Part shown: positions 24,239 to 34,994 of the stretch, one piece after another
Layout: each line of letters begins with the position of its first letter
Position numbering within the stretch: position 1 is the stretch's first letter
From: Aphelenchoides besseyi
Lineage: Eukaryota > Nematoda > Chromadorea > Rhabditida > Aphelenchoididae
DNA: 64,000 bases
Direction: 5' to 3'
Assembly: GCA_024699855.1 (NCBI GenBank)
Contig: JAMPIQ010000001.1
Span: 4,588,001 to 4,652,000, forward strand
Made by a program: the position numbers and the translations under genes
Notes under the pieces: model-generated
The model's input: only the letters and a program-made list of their open reading frames with translations
Told to the model about the DNA's origin: nothing
The model's database searches: none

Positions 24239-25508
24239 ATGGAGGAGTTGGTTGAACGAGTAGATCTTTATCGGCGTCTTATGTTCTTCAATGCAGTCTT
24301 CTGCTGTACTATTAGCGTATTTGTTGTGCTGTTAATTTTCACAAGAACTCCTCGGTCGATGCATTCTTTTCGTTGGTACTTGCTGAACATAGTGGTGAGA
24401 TGTTTGATGAGTATGTTTGAACTGGGTTTTAGTTCTGGTCATCCATTTTTGACATTTATATGAGTGTCTTCTACACTCCCGTAGTGATGCTTCCGACAAT
24501 CGGTTTGTGTTCGAATGGACGTCTTAATAATCTGACATCTCCGTACACTGGTCTCGTTGCTTGTATGGCGTTTATTGTGTTATTTGGAGCCACGGGCATG
24601 AGTGTGTTTGTCGCATTCCTATTTCGGCTCTCTGCGATCACTCAAAAAACTCACTGGTTACATCGAAAAAGCTCATTTGTGTTGATGATCTTCATTCATG
24701 TTGGTTACTCGTTGCCAACTTGTGTTTTCCTGTGGATTTCTGCAAACATTGATGTCGAAGGAGCACAAGCTGACATTAGAGAGGTAAGAGCAAAAACTGA
24801 ATTTCAAATTCATTTTTAGAACCACCCGAACGTTTTTTATTTCTCTCAATCACACCATTGCCTAATCCTGTCTATAAAAGTAAATTTAATTTCTGTAAGT
24901 TCATTAGAAGACTAACCGACGACATCTTAATCTTTAGACTCTAACATTCTTCATTAGCGCTCTAATAGAAGTTATATTTTGTCTTGTTGTTGTCTTCACA
25001 CTTCGCGCAATGGTGCTTCGAAAAACTCATCAAATTCGACATACAATGTCGAGACGCACTTATCAGCTCCATATATCGCTAACAACCTCGTTGAGTGTTC
25101 AAGTAGTTTCCAACAGACGATCTCCTCTAACTGTGTTGGCGTTTTAGTTCTTGATACCAATACTTGTGCTTGTTTTTCCGTTTTCATTTCTAGCAGTGTT
25201 GGCTTTCTCCAATCAAAATAATGGGCGTAAGAAATGGTTTGTCTTTTGTTCCTAACAATTTGTTTACAGTAACTAGAGATATTTCATTTTTATTGATGGC
25301 CCTTGGCTCCATGCATTCCGGTTTGAATGCTATATCGATGATTTTCTTTACTGGTCCTTATCGACGTACGTTTCTGGTGCCCTACTATGCACTAACTAGA
25401 AAATGGAAATCAAATTCACAACCCACGACTCCTTTCAATTCACTACCACAGCATTCATCGAAACACGTGTTCACTATTCGTCATATCGGTTTATTCAACC
25501 ACAAATGA
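24239..25508 (+). CDS. Seven-transmembrane chemoreceptor, Srh/Str superfamily type
   Basis: A nematode serpentine receptor, presumably in sensory cilia membranes. Six exons join in frame with introns near 24393-24430, 24784-24820, 24896-24939, 25107-25150 and 25210-25270. Helices in order include AVFCCTISVFVVLLIF (TM1), FWSSIFDIYMSVFYTPVVML (TM2, with the typical FWS..FD pattern), GLVACMAFIVLFGATGMSVF (TM3), SFVLMIFIHVGYSLPTCVFL (TM4), TLTFFISALIEVIFCLVVVF (TM5), FLIPILVLVFPFSFLAVLAF (TM6) and LLMALGSMHSGLNAISMIFF (TM7), closing with the family C-terminal FTGPYRRTF motif. Family placement is by pattern; Srh is the best match, Str or Sri possible. The ligand is unknown. The stop is at 25506-25508. 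Confidence 0.78.
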
Positions 25509-25524
25509 CGTCCGTTTATGTCCT

Positions 25525-26462
25525 TCAGATATCAATCATTCCTCCATTTGCTTGTGTGCGTTTGGAATACAAATTCGTTTTCTCATCAACTCCTGTTTCA
25601 CTAACACTTCCCACTGCTTCTTGATTGTTCTGTTCAATTGCTCCTTCGGTTTCCGATCCTTGATCTCGAGTTTTTTCTTCCGGTTCTTCAAGTTCTTTGA
25701 TACTCAATTCGCTAGCCACACTTCCAGCCGAAATATCGCTCACGTTCTGAAGCGTATCGTCAGACGAATCATAGTTCGTAACTCCCGGAATTCGTTTCTC
25801 ACGTAATGCCAACTAAATTTCATTGTTTGAAAAAAATGCTTGTCGTGCAAACCTGAGTGTTTGGTGGCAAACGCGCTCTCTCGACAACTAATTTCAATTG
25901 TTCTTCTGGCAATTGAATAACTTGAATCTCATTATCAGGTTCCAATTTTGATAGGAGAAGTTGCGCTTGAGAAGAGATTTTTGGCTGTTGAGATTCGGTT
26001 TGAACTATTTGGAGAATTTGGGCTTTTGAATTTTCGGATTTTCCTGACGATCCGATTGCAATCGCAAACATTCCTAAACAATGTCGGTTATCAAGCTAAT
26101 ACCCCCCATATAAACAACCATGAAGACGGGTTTGAAGCCGTTGAAATGGAACATCTGGTCCAACGCTCATTGTTGCCAAGAGGGATTCCAAATCAAGAAA
26201 ATCGTTCAAAGTGAATTTAGGCAACGAGATGCGAAACCACGTGTACACTAAAAGCAATAACGTAATTGTCAATATAAGTTCTGATTTTACCACGCTCTTT
26301 CCACTGTTGAAGCCACTGGAATGGTACGTCGGGACCTACGGTTAAAGTAGCAGCCAAAGAATCTGCAGCGCCGCTCGATGGTACGGGCAGCATGTGGAAC
26401 CGACTGGACAGCACGTCCACATCATAATAAATGAGAGTCGGGTTTTTGGCCAGCGCCTGCAT
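25525..26462 (-). CDS. Unrecognised protein with a duplicated exon (GPDVPFQxLQ repeat)
   Basis: I do not recognise this family. Four exons join in frame from an ATG at 26462. Exon 1 (MQALAKNPTLIYYDVDVL...) ends with LAATLTVGPDVPFQWLQQW. Exon 2 ends with the related LLATMSVGPDVPFQRLQTR. Exons 3 and 4 are hydrophilic and acidic (KLEPDNEIQVIQLPEEQLKL; many Glu, Ser and Gln at the C-terminus). Introns are about 44, 45 and 40 nt (the last GTTTGC...ATTTAG). Exon 2 starts and ends in phase 1, so it could be skipped or duplicated without a frameshift. The gene is convergent with the GPCR gene, whose stop lies only 17 bp from this one. The true N-terminus may be further upstream. Confidence 0.5.
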
Positions 26463-27356
26463 CAATAGTATACTGCTGATTGATTGAACATCAATTGTTG
26501 TGAGACGAGAAAATGCAGGGCAGAGCGCACTCTGTTCGGTTTCCGCGCTCGATTTCCGCGTTCGATTCGCACGATGGAACCGAAAGAGTCATTTTTTGAT
26601 TGAACGCTGAAAATGATTTTGTCAACAATCTTCTTGCTAATAACACGGTTAAATACACAAAAATACACGATTTTCAATGTACTTATTGAAACTACACACT
26701 GAAAGTAAATCAGTGCGTTGAACGACAGAAATACGAGTGACCGTTTCACTCATTTGCTGAGCTTATGCGACCCCAAAGTGGAAACGCACAAGTTCAACGG
26801 CAACGCTGGACTTCGGATCATTTGCGCTCATTACTACCGGGCAATTCGATTAAGAACCCGATAGAAGCCTTGCGGGATAACTGTTGATGTCTTCCTTCAA
26901 AACCATTCATTTGACGGCTTCTTTACCGACATCACTGAAATCATAAGCTCCAGAAAGCAATCAACAAAGGAGTTGGTTATAATTTACAACCGTCTAGTAA
27001 CCAACTCAAGTGACCTTGTAATAAGCGCTTCTCATGTGTCAAAAAGACCAAATGTATGATAGTAACCTAAAGGATATAGGAGACTCGAGGTATTCGTAAC
27101 ATGTTATGATTAATCTGTAAAAACGCAAACTATCAATCAAATAATCAAAATGTTGGCGTTGGTCGTGTTGATTTTCGCGGTTTGCTGGCTACCTTAAGTT
27201 TACTTGTTCTTTGGATGTTGTTTATTTCACTCAAAATTCAAAACAACAAAATTGATTTGGTGTAGTTGCTTTTCGATTTCATTCTCTTCAAAAGTTTATT
27301 GAAAACATTTACTTTAAACAAAAACAATAAGAACTGATAAAAATGTAGAGATATTT
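26463..27356. other. Intergenic region
   Basis: A 95-codon minus-strand frame (26462-26749) begins with a hydrophobic stretch, but I see no splice link to the downstream gene. A short ATG frame near 27150 (MLALVVLIFAVCWLP) ends at once. Nothing else can be supported. Confidence 0.35.
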
Positions 27357-27941
27357 TCATTTGTTCGCACTCGTTGTCAACATCGGTTTCTTCGTTACAC
27401 GCTCGTACACCACTTTCAGTTCGTTCTTGCTGTTCGCGTCAACCTGTAAATTAAAATCAGTCAACTATTTGATCTCATCATTACCTTTAATCTTTTCGGA
27501 GCCGACGATTTCGTAGAACTCCCGCTGATGTTGAGTTGTTACACTCTGCATCGTTTCGTTCAATTGTGTTCCTGGACTTGCAACGTCCTCCGAAATAAAC
27601 AAACGGTCGAGCAGAAATTTCGCTTGTCGGTAAGCTTCTTGGGACTTGTTCTTTGACAGTTCGCGGATTTCGTCTAAAACGTTCTCCACATTCAAAACAA
27701 GACCTGCGTCTCTACGAATCTTAGCGAGCCGACGGCGATCGATGTCCGTCCCTGTACCAGCACTTATCTGTAAGCAAATGTATACGAACTAAACAGTTCG
27801 ACTTACTTTTGGAGTGAAATCGGCTTCCTGAATCTGGCAACTAACAAGTCCACGTAGAAACAGGAAAGCAGTGGCTTTTGATATGTCCGCCAGTTGGTTA
27901 CTCAAAATCTTTTTGAATTCAAACCCCAGAGCGTTGTTCAT
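27357..27941 (-). CDS. Unrecognised hydrophilic helical protein
   Basis: I do not recognise this gene. Working from an ATG at 27941 right after CACAG, exon 1 reads MNNALGFEFKKILSNQLADI and ISKATAFLFLRGLVSCQ. An intron of about 39 nt (GTAAGT...TTACAG, near 27769-27807) leads to a helical, charged exon containing DIDRRRLAKIRRDAGLVLNV and KSQEAYRQAKFLLDRLF. The last intron is awkward: the obvious donor GTAATG at 27485 gives an immediate stop, but a donor at GTCGGC gives QREFYEIVDANSKNEL and a clean end at 27357. The total is about 155 residues. More 5' exons may exist. Confidence 0.45.
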
Positions 27942-28628
27942 CTGTGCGCACTCTGGGATCGTTCGACATTAAAAAACTGTTTAGTTGATAATCGACTAAC
28001 TCACAAAAAGCGTTAATGGCCATTGTTTCTGAATCTTGACATCGCTTTTTGCTGCCATCCGTAATGAGATCCGCAGATTTTATGATGATTCTATCCGCAT
28101 CGATCGATTTTATTATCTTTTCATTTATTCGACTCTTTCCAAATTTTTCTTTTTCGCCTTGTGAAATCAGACCGACACCTTCTGTACTTTTCTGTGGAAA
28201 TAAACTTTCCCTGTTTATCCGACAACAAGTATTGAACTGTTATTTATGTTTGTCATAAAAAAATCGAGACATCGAATTATTTTTCGGCTACCAACGACAA
28301 CGTTTAATTCAGACATCTTGAGAGACAGAAATAAAGACCTGAAAATACGATCGTAAAACCCACCGATTAGCAATGAAAACTAACCATTTCATTTGCGTTC
28401 TCCATCGAAAAGTCGGTTGTTCATGCACATGTCCAGTCATTGTGAAATTCAAACAAAAAGGATTAAACGGCAAAGTCGGTTCTCATGACTTACATAACAG
28501 TTAGTGAACATTGTAATTTCGAACGAATGACGAAACAAATGAACTACACCTGAAAACAAACAAAGTATCAAACTGAAACATACGACTTGTTTTTGCCGTT
28601 CTCCATCGGTGCTCGCCGATGAAGTGAA
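27942..28628. other. Intergenic region bordering the Helitron 3' end
   Basis: Short open frames on both strands (28049-28258 plus, 28449-28643 minus) carry no domain. The minus-strand frame crosses the Helitron terminus and so cannot be an old gene as it stands. No RNA gene seen. Confidence 0.35.
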
Positions 28629-28659
28629 CCAGATAAGTGCCATGACCTGAAGGTCATGG
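28629..28659 (-). repeat. Helitron 3' terminus: hairpin plus CTGG
   Basis: On the plus strand CCATGACCT (28640-28648) and AGGTCATGG (28651-28659) form a perfect 9-bp stem with a two-base loop. Seven bases further along the minus strand lies CTGG (28632 to 28629), followed by T. A short hairpin just upstream of CTRR, with T as the next host base, is the defining 3' end of Helitrons, which insert between A and T. Confidence 0.85.
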
Positions 28660-28730
28660 GCTTGTTGTTTAGATTGATGTAGTCTTTCATTTTTGTTTAT
28701 ATTCTTAACGGACTTTTTGTGTTTAATTGT

Positions 28731-30146
28731 TCATAGTCGTTTAAAGATCTCTCGATGCACAATGTTCTTCACTAAACAGTCACCATTACCTTGTCGGTCA
28801 TTTGTTGGAACGAAAACTCTGACTGAATCCCAAGATCGTGCTTGAGACAAAGCGACGTACAACTGGCCATGTTCGAAGACTTGATGTTCGAGATTCAATC
28901 CAACTCGTTCGAACGTCTGCCCTTGACTCTTGTTGATTGTCATTGCGAAAGCCAATTTCAACGAAAACTGTTTTCGGTTCAGTTGGAACATTCCGCGATA
29001 ATCGATCGTATTGTTGATTCGAGGAATGATGTGACGCTCACGTGCATGATGTCCGGTCAGAATCTCGCATTCAATAGAATGATCATTCATGGCCACAACC
29101 AACATTCGAGTTCCATTGCATAGGCCGTCTTCTTGGGACAAATTTCGGGTGAGAATCACGATCGCATTTACCTTCAGTTCCAACTTATGAGGAGGTAGAG
29201 AACCTTCTTCAATCATGTTCAAGTACTCCGGCAATAGCAACGTTTGATCAGAACAGCTTTCGGCATCAATAGCAGAGTCAATGGAGACATAAGTTTTTGA
29301 TTGTCCATCCACCATTTTGAGAACTTGTTCGTTTGATTCGTTCACTCCGATGTGTTTAGAGACCAAAATCGCCGAGTTGCCCATTTCCGTAAACTTCTTT
29401 TTCTTTATTAACTCACCGAAAATCTCTTCTTCCAAGCTTTTGTTGACTAAACAATGAGACGGTAAATTGATCAGTTCGTCTGCATCGTTCAAAGTTCCCT
29501 CTCCGACTTGTTTAAGGAAATCAGCAAATTGCACTTCGTTTGGTTTCGTTCGCATGTTTTTGGTTAACTTCAACTGCTCAAAGTGCTTCCACAAACTTGA
29601 CGAACAAATGGAGAGATTGATCGTTTCGCTGACTGTACCGTATTTCAAAATTGGAAGAATTTGTCGAAAGTCGCCTCCAAGGACCATGATCTTGCCTCCA
29701 AATGGTAAACTACTTCTCATCAGGTCCCTGAGTTTTCGGTCGGCGATTTCGAGTGCGTATCGTGGAGCCATCGGTGCTTCGTCCCAAATGATCGCATCAG
29801 CATTCATCAGCATCTTACCGGCTCGACTTGTCGCTGTCAAGTTCGAATTGGAATCGCGATCAAGTGGAACTCCGAGACCGAATGTCTTGTGACATGTTCG
29901 TCCGTCCGGTAACAACAAAGCAGCAATTCCGGTGAATGCACATGTCAGGAACTTCATTTTGTTGCCGTTGATGAAATGACACAAAGTCTTGTAAACGTAA
30001 GTCTTACCGGTTCCACCCAATCCGTCAACAAAGAAGCATTTCGGCTTTCCATCATTCTGTGGAGTGAGAAGAGCGTCCACAACTTTGTCAACGACTACTT
30101 TCTGTTCGGCGTTTAACGTCTCGTACAACTCTTTCGCGGCTTCCAA
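28731..30146 (-). pseudogene. Helitron PIF1-type helicase domain (open but cut off from Rep)
   Basis: 471 open codons of superfamily 1B helicase. Walker A reads GLGGTGKT at about residue 43. The Walker B region is IIWDEAPMA. Motif III is GGDFRQILPI, and the C-terminal motifs are FAMTINKSQGQTFERVGLNL and LYVALSQARSWDSVRVF. All PIF1 motifs I look for are intact. In active Helitrons this domain unwinds DNA as the C-terminal part of one Rep/helicase protein. Here the frame joining it to the upstream part is lost at about 30160, where EDIDEIDDPSITTR runs out of register with DHDQELEAAKELYETLN. Confidence 0.9.
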
Positions 30147-30784
30147 TTCCTGGTCGTGATCGATGGGTCGTCAATCTCGTCAATGTCTTCAACTGCGTCC
30201 ATTGATGGAAAGTCTTTGATCGACTTGTTTTGACGTTGAAGGAGTGTGTCGATTCGTTTGTATGCTCGAGCGTATGCTTTGATTTTGTCCTTCAAGTGTC
30301 GGTTGAAGTCTTCGCTCAAGTCGTCTTTGAACATCTCCCACAACGTTTTTGGATCGGCCGGATTGCAGTGGATGAGAATGTTGACGAAAAGTGTTCGCAG
30401 TTTTTTGGGCATCAACACTTTCACTGCTTCTTTCATACACTTGACGTACTCTTCATCGTCGTCAATCAAACCCAAAACCAAACACGCTTCTCCATTGTTT
30501 TGGTACTCGATTCCATTCACTGTTCGAAGTTCCTTGAAACTCTTTGCTTCTTTCACATGCTGAAGAAGAAGACGCAAATGCCAGAGATCTCCTTGACTTG
30601 GACTGATGGCGTACATTCGTCCAACAGTTTTGCTGCTTCGAACTCTCGGCTCCCATTGTGTGATCGTTTTCAGTTGTTTGGTTGACGTTGATGGTGATTG
30701 TCTTCCAACTGTAATGAGTGGGTACTCCGAGTACAACAAAGATCGAGCGTTGGAGTCTCTTTCATTCAATCTGAAGAAGTCCAT
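30113..30784 (-). pseudogene. Helitron linker region between Rep and helicase
   Basis: An open segment with the usual Helitron middle-domain content: FFRLNERDSNARSLLYSEYP, GRMYAISPSQGDLWHLRLLL, HVKEAKSFKELRTVNG and FNRHLKDKIKAYARAYKRID. It is out of frame with the Rep part, at a run of ten T on the plus strand (30797-30806). The intact reading would be KKKGTKLMDFFRL, so one base has probably been gained or lost in this run. It is also out of frame with the helicase. Confidence 0.85.
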
Positions 30785-32820
30785 GAGTTTGGTTCCTTTT
30801 TTTTTTCCATAATCTTCTTTGCTTTCTCCAAGTCACAATCTTCGTCGATGAAGACTGCTTGCTGATTTTCGAGATGGATTGGTAGACGTTCGACATGATG
30901 GGACTTGTCGTGCATTTTCAATTTCAGAATTCGATAGCACGCTTCAACTGGACCAACATAACGACCGTCGATGTGATCTTTGATTTCGTCGTGGTTGATG
31001 TTTCCTGATGATTGGAGTTCCAGTGAAGCGGCGTCGTGTCCTTTGTACGCGTACTTGTACAGATACTTCACGTTCTTAATGGAGCTCACAATTTCGACGT
31101 TGATGTGACAGCGATAACGTTTCAACAAATACCAACTGTACGGAACTACTCGTCGATTGTCGTATTTGTTGTTTTTGATCTCAATCGTTCGTCCGTTGTT
31201 CGGTCTTTTCAAGAATGGATATCCGTGTTCGTTCACTTTGGTTTCGTCGAGGAATTGCTTCGGAAACTTGTGTCGGCATTTTCCATTGATCATACACGGA
31301 GCTTTCTGATTCTGGACACCACATACACGATGAATCATATACTTACTCACCAATTCTAACAGTTCTGGATCGGTTTCCGGTGGCAATTCAGCACTGAAGT
31401 ACTTGTCGATATTCTCTGCTTGCAAGAACTTTTGTCCATCTTTCAAACTCAACAAACAATGAATGTGCGGCAGACCTCGTTTCTGGAACTCAGTCACGTA
31501 AACAAAACACTTCGGTTCTCCGAAGATTTGCTTCTTAACCAAATCATCAATCACTGCTTCAACTTTCAGGGCGAATACACGAGCAACGATGTCAGGACGA
31601 TCACTTGCTGTTTGATGGGCTCCCACAACAATCGTTTCCTTAATTGTTTCCACAATATCCGGCCACATTGCATCACACGTCATCGTAATGAACAGATCCG
31701 GTTTTCCATTGTTCAAAACGATCGCCATTGCGTCCTGATAGTTCTCACGCATGAATCGTGGAGATCCAAAGTGTGTCGATGGCAATACGTGGATTCTTCC
31801 GATGTCTCGGTTTAGTTGTTGTCCCATTCGACTCAAACTCGCGTGTAATTCGTGGTAGTGCATGGTCTTCAATTGCTTTTGGTTTTGTTGAATCTATCGC
31901 ATACGATCACTTTCGACTTGGACGTAAGAATCAACAACAAATTGTTGAAACAACTTCTTACCGTAGTGAATACGACTGTTGGAGTGTTTGCGAATAGCCA
32001 ATCGGTAGCTGTGGAATTCCGCTCGAGTTAATCGAGTTTGTTTGTTCGCGTTCTGTTTTGTCATGTCAATTGACTATCCAAAGGTACCTTTTGGGAAGAA
32101 GAGCGGATACAACCATGAAGTGGCAAACGCACTCAATGAACTAATTCTTCGCGGTGTCGGTTCGTTCTTGAGTTGGATGACTAACGACATCTCGGGAATA
32201 TCTCCAGATGCATCAGTTGTAAAAACGGCGCCAATTTCGTCGACAGTTGGTTCGTTGAAACGATTTGCATCATAACCTGGTCGCATCTTGAAGGCCATTT
32301 TGACGTTCTCAACCGGTCTTCCTGCTTCTTCCTCTTCTTTCATCAACTCATTCATCATCATGTGCATTTGGGCGTGTGGATTGTGTTCTCGTATCAACTT
32401 GTCCAACAACTTCATTAGTTCTTTTTTAGTTCCAGTTGATGTGTTTAATCGTCGATCAACTGCTTCAGCGGGATCAGAAAAGAACAATTGGCCGTATTTT
32501 CGATCAGCTGGTGCACTTACACTTTCGTCGATCTCATAGCAGATTTGGCCTTGAATCGAGAAACAGTATGGACCGGGATTTTGCAAACGATCGCATCTTA
32601 ACGTTGAAAGCTGCAAAACTGTTAGCCGAATTGTACTTGCGAATGTTTTCCAAAAAGTTCTTCGACAGTGGATGTTTCTCAGTGAACAGATCTTCCAACT
32701 CTTGTGGTAATGCCGGTAAGTCTGGAAAACTGATCTTTCCATGATTACAGCAATCGTTGAAGGTTCGCTTATTACCAACTCGTTCTTCTTCGAAATGCAA
32801 AGCTTCACATTCGCATTCAA
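30766..32820 (-). pseudogene. Helitron N-domain and HUH Rep nuclease, interrupted by two TAG codons
   Basis: The Helitron_like_N domain starts in the frame GPYCFSIQGQICYEIDES and continues to YPLFFPKGTFG, where TAG (32076-32074) sits at the place of the conserved Trp that follows LFP.G..G. Reading on in the same frame gives TRLTRAEFHSYRLAIRKHSN and KKLFQQFVVDSYVQVESDRMR, then a second TAG (31896-31894). The Rep then continues openly: FQKRGLPHIHCLLSL holds the His-x-His metal site, and KYLYKYAYKGHD holds the Tyr region that attacks DNA. The Rep catalytic residues survive even though the protein is cut. A frame change near 32600 separates this part from the protease ORF. Confidence 0.88.
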
Positions 32821-34162
32821 CGTTCATTTTACTTAATCGATGAACTGGAACTTGAGTTGGAATTGCAGCAACATTCGATTGAACTTGTTTTTGCTTTGCC
32901 ACTATTCGTTGTTGTTGATGTTGCAATTTGTCCTTGTTCAAACGATCAGCTTTCTGTTGGTCTGATTCTGTTGCACGAAAGTCATTTTGACGTTCTTTCT
33001 GTTGTTTTAACCTATCAGCTCGCTGTTCTTCAGATTCTAAACTACGTTTTTTTGTTTGGCTATTGCGAAATTGTTGTAGACGCTTTTGACGTTTATCAGC
33101 ATTCATTTCGTTTACAACTTCAATCGATTCAGATTGTTCCATCGGTTCACTATTGTCACTTTGATTGACATTACGAACGGATGTAAACAAAGCCTCCAGC
33201 GTATCAAACAGATTCAAGCGTTTCTCGAAACCGTCTTCGTTTAACTTGTTCAAAAAAATTCCATTCGAATGTCGATGTTTATTCTCAAAGAAATTTACGG
33301 CGTTAGAAACAACATAAGCAGCACAATTACATCCATCTTGTTGCAAATCACTTTGGTATCCAATGTCGTTCAAGAACATTTGCGAGCTTGAATTCAAACC
33401 AACCCAACGAGTGAAAAATTGACTGTAGATTGAATAGATCAGCGAATATACACTTTGAGAAACGGGATGGTGAAGTGAATCGCAATAATGTAGAATACAA
33501 TGATCACTGAACGCCTTCTTCTCCATCACTGCCAAAACGTAGTGTCCACTGTTTTGAATCGGGATCAGCAAATAAACATCTTCGTTTGGATCTATTGGTG
33601 GTTTGACAATCAAGTACTTCAATGGATTCGGTTCGGCTGTACGATAGTAATCGGTCCAAAAGGACATCGACATTAACCCAACTTTCAATGAACTGTTAGC
33701 AATCAAGTTTAATAGACCAAAAACAATTGATTCAAAATCGATCCATTCACTAATGTTCTCCATGTTCGGTAGTTGCAACCTGGACATTTGACATTCGCTT
33801 CGAGCAGCTTCACAGACTTCATTCGATTGACAATGAGTGCCGAATTTGTTGTCCAGAACTTGTTCGATAGTGAGCATCGGTTCTTCGGTGTTGATATTGA
33901 CAATCGACATTTGGTGTAATATGTCTGGAGATGCAGTTGATTGGGGTTCTGTGGATGTTTCTTGAGCACTTCCGGCGATTTGAACTTGTATTTTTGATGC
34001 TTGCGCGATTTCGGTTCTATTGACCAGTGGGTTTGTGAGTTGCCGTTTAGCTGCTTTCTGTTCTGCTCTTACCTTCTGCATACGTTCACGATTCTTACGT
34101 TTTCTTTCTACTTCCTGTTCTTTCTTCTCTTCCTCAGTCAATTGGATTCTTCGTTTAGGCAT
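32534..34162 (-). CDS. Helitron N-terminal ORF with Ulp1-like (C48) cysteine protease domain
   Basis: 542 open codons. Residues 1-45 are a highly charged coiled coil (EEEKKEQEVERKRKNRERMQ). Residues about 180-295 look like a Ulp1-type de-SUMOylating protease. VYLLIPIQNSGHYVLAV has the catalytic His (207), HYCDSL the Asp (228) and LQQDGCNCAAYV the oxyanion Gln (275) with the nucleophile Cys (280). A second charged coiled coil rich in Gln, Lys and Arg spans about 350-440. The last 100 residues run into the start of the Helitron N-domain (PLSKNFLENIRKYNSANSF), so this ORF was once the N-terminal part of the Rep/helicase polyprotein. The catalytic set seems intact. It may be expressed alone, or be a remnant. 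Confidence 0.72.
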   Translation of the reverse strand: MPKRRIQLTEEEKKEQEVERKRKNRERMQKVRAEQKAAKRQLTNPLVNRTEIAQASKIQVQIAGSAQETSTEPQSTASPDILHQMSIVNINTEEPMLTIEQVLDNKFGTHCQSNEVCEAARSECQMSRLQLPNMENISEWIDFESIVFGLLNLIANSSLKVGLMSMSFWTDYYRTAEPNPLKYLIVKPPIDPNEDVYLLIPIQNSGHYVLAVMEKKAFSDHCILHYCDSLHHPVSQSVYSLIYSIYSQFFTRWVGLNSSSQMFLNDIGYQSDLQQDGCNCAAYVVSNAVNFFENKHRHSNGIFLNKLNEDGFEKRLNLFDTLEALFTSVRNVNQSDNSEPMEQSESIEVVNEMNADKRQKRLQQFRNSQTKKRSLESEEQRADRLKQQKERQNDFRATESDQQKADRLNKDKLQHQQQRIVAKQKQVQSNVAAIPTQVPVHRLSKMNVECECEALHFEEERVGNKRTFNDCCNHGKISFPDLPALPQELEDLFTEKHPLSKNFLENIRKYNSANSFAAFNVKMRSFAKSRSILFLDSRPNLL

Positions 34163-34994
34163 TTTTTATTGATTCAACGTAATGACAGTCAAAGTTTATA
34201 AACACAAACAAAAACAGAATTGAAATGACCAAAATACTTGTGTATGACTAATTTATGTTATATAAAGTGTGATCAAGATTAAGCTATCAAAGTTTGACAA
34301 TTTCGCGCCACCAAAATTGTCTTTAATGGCACCTTGTATAAGACGTAACCGCGCCACTGGTCACGAATTTTTGACAACTAAGACGTTGCTGCGTCACTTG
34401 CAACGAATGACTTGAACCAAAACAAAAATTTTGCGACGTGAGTCGCTTGAACAAAGTTGAAGTCGCAGTAGAAACGACTCAACGATTAATGGTCGTTTTT
34501 GTCTGAAAAAATCGCTGCCATTTACGTGTTGCGAATAATCTTACCTCAAAAAACCGAAGAGTTGTAGCAAGCTGACGGCAATTTACAGAGTTCAACTTTA
34601 CGACTCAATGAACAATTTGACGAACGAAATAAACCTGAAATGTCATCAAACATAAACAACAACCTGGTATTTTCACATACCCGGAAAGTAGTATTTTCCC
34701 TTTGTAGACGATAACACAACTGAAAGCAAGTTCAATTAGCCATCAAGACGTCTTAAACAAACTTGACGAACAAAATAGACACTGACACACAGAACGAGCA
34801 CAACATCGAATGAAGATTTTTAATTTCATTCAAAAGTTTTGATATGAAGTCGCAATTGTATTTACATGAACGTATTCTGTCAAACAATTGTCTTCATAGC
34901 TGATGAAACTGTTATAATTGACGTATGTATGTGAATTATTTATTCCACAATAGACCTATCATCCTAATACTACGACTACGATACTGATCACGTC
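34163..34994. other. Non-coding region between Helitron ORF1 and the OB-fold gene
   Basis: AT-rich, with no supported gene. It probably contains the Helitron promoter and perhaps its 5' terminus. I could not recognise a TC-start end with confidence. Confidence 0.35.

Larger units (their letters stand above)
28629..34162 (-). mobile_element. Helitron rolling-circle transposon, inactivated, 5' end not resolved
   Basis: The element is read on the minus strand. It encodes, in order, an N-terminal ORF with a Ulp1-like protease domain (34162-32534), a Helitron N-domain and HUH-type Rep (about 32600-30800) and a PIF1-type helicase (30146-28731). Its 3' end is clear at 28629. The coding block carries two in-frame TAG codons and three frame changes, so it cannot make a full Rep/helicase. 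The 5' terminus (TC after A) lies upstream of 34162 and I could not locate it; the OB-fold gene at 34995-35904 might belong to the element. Confidence 0.88.

Noticed and set aside
29467..29892. 141-codon plus-strand frame inside the Helitron helicase
   Set aside because: Antisense shadow of the helicase motifs.
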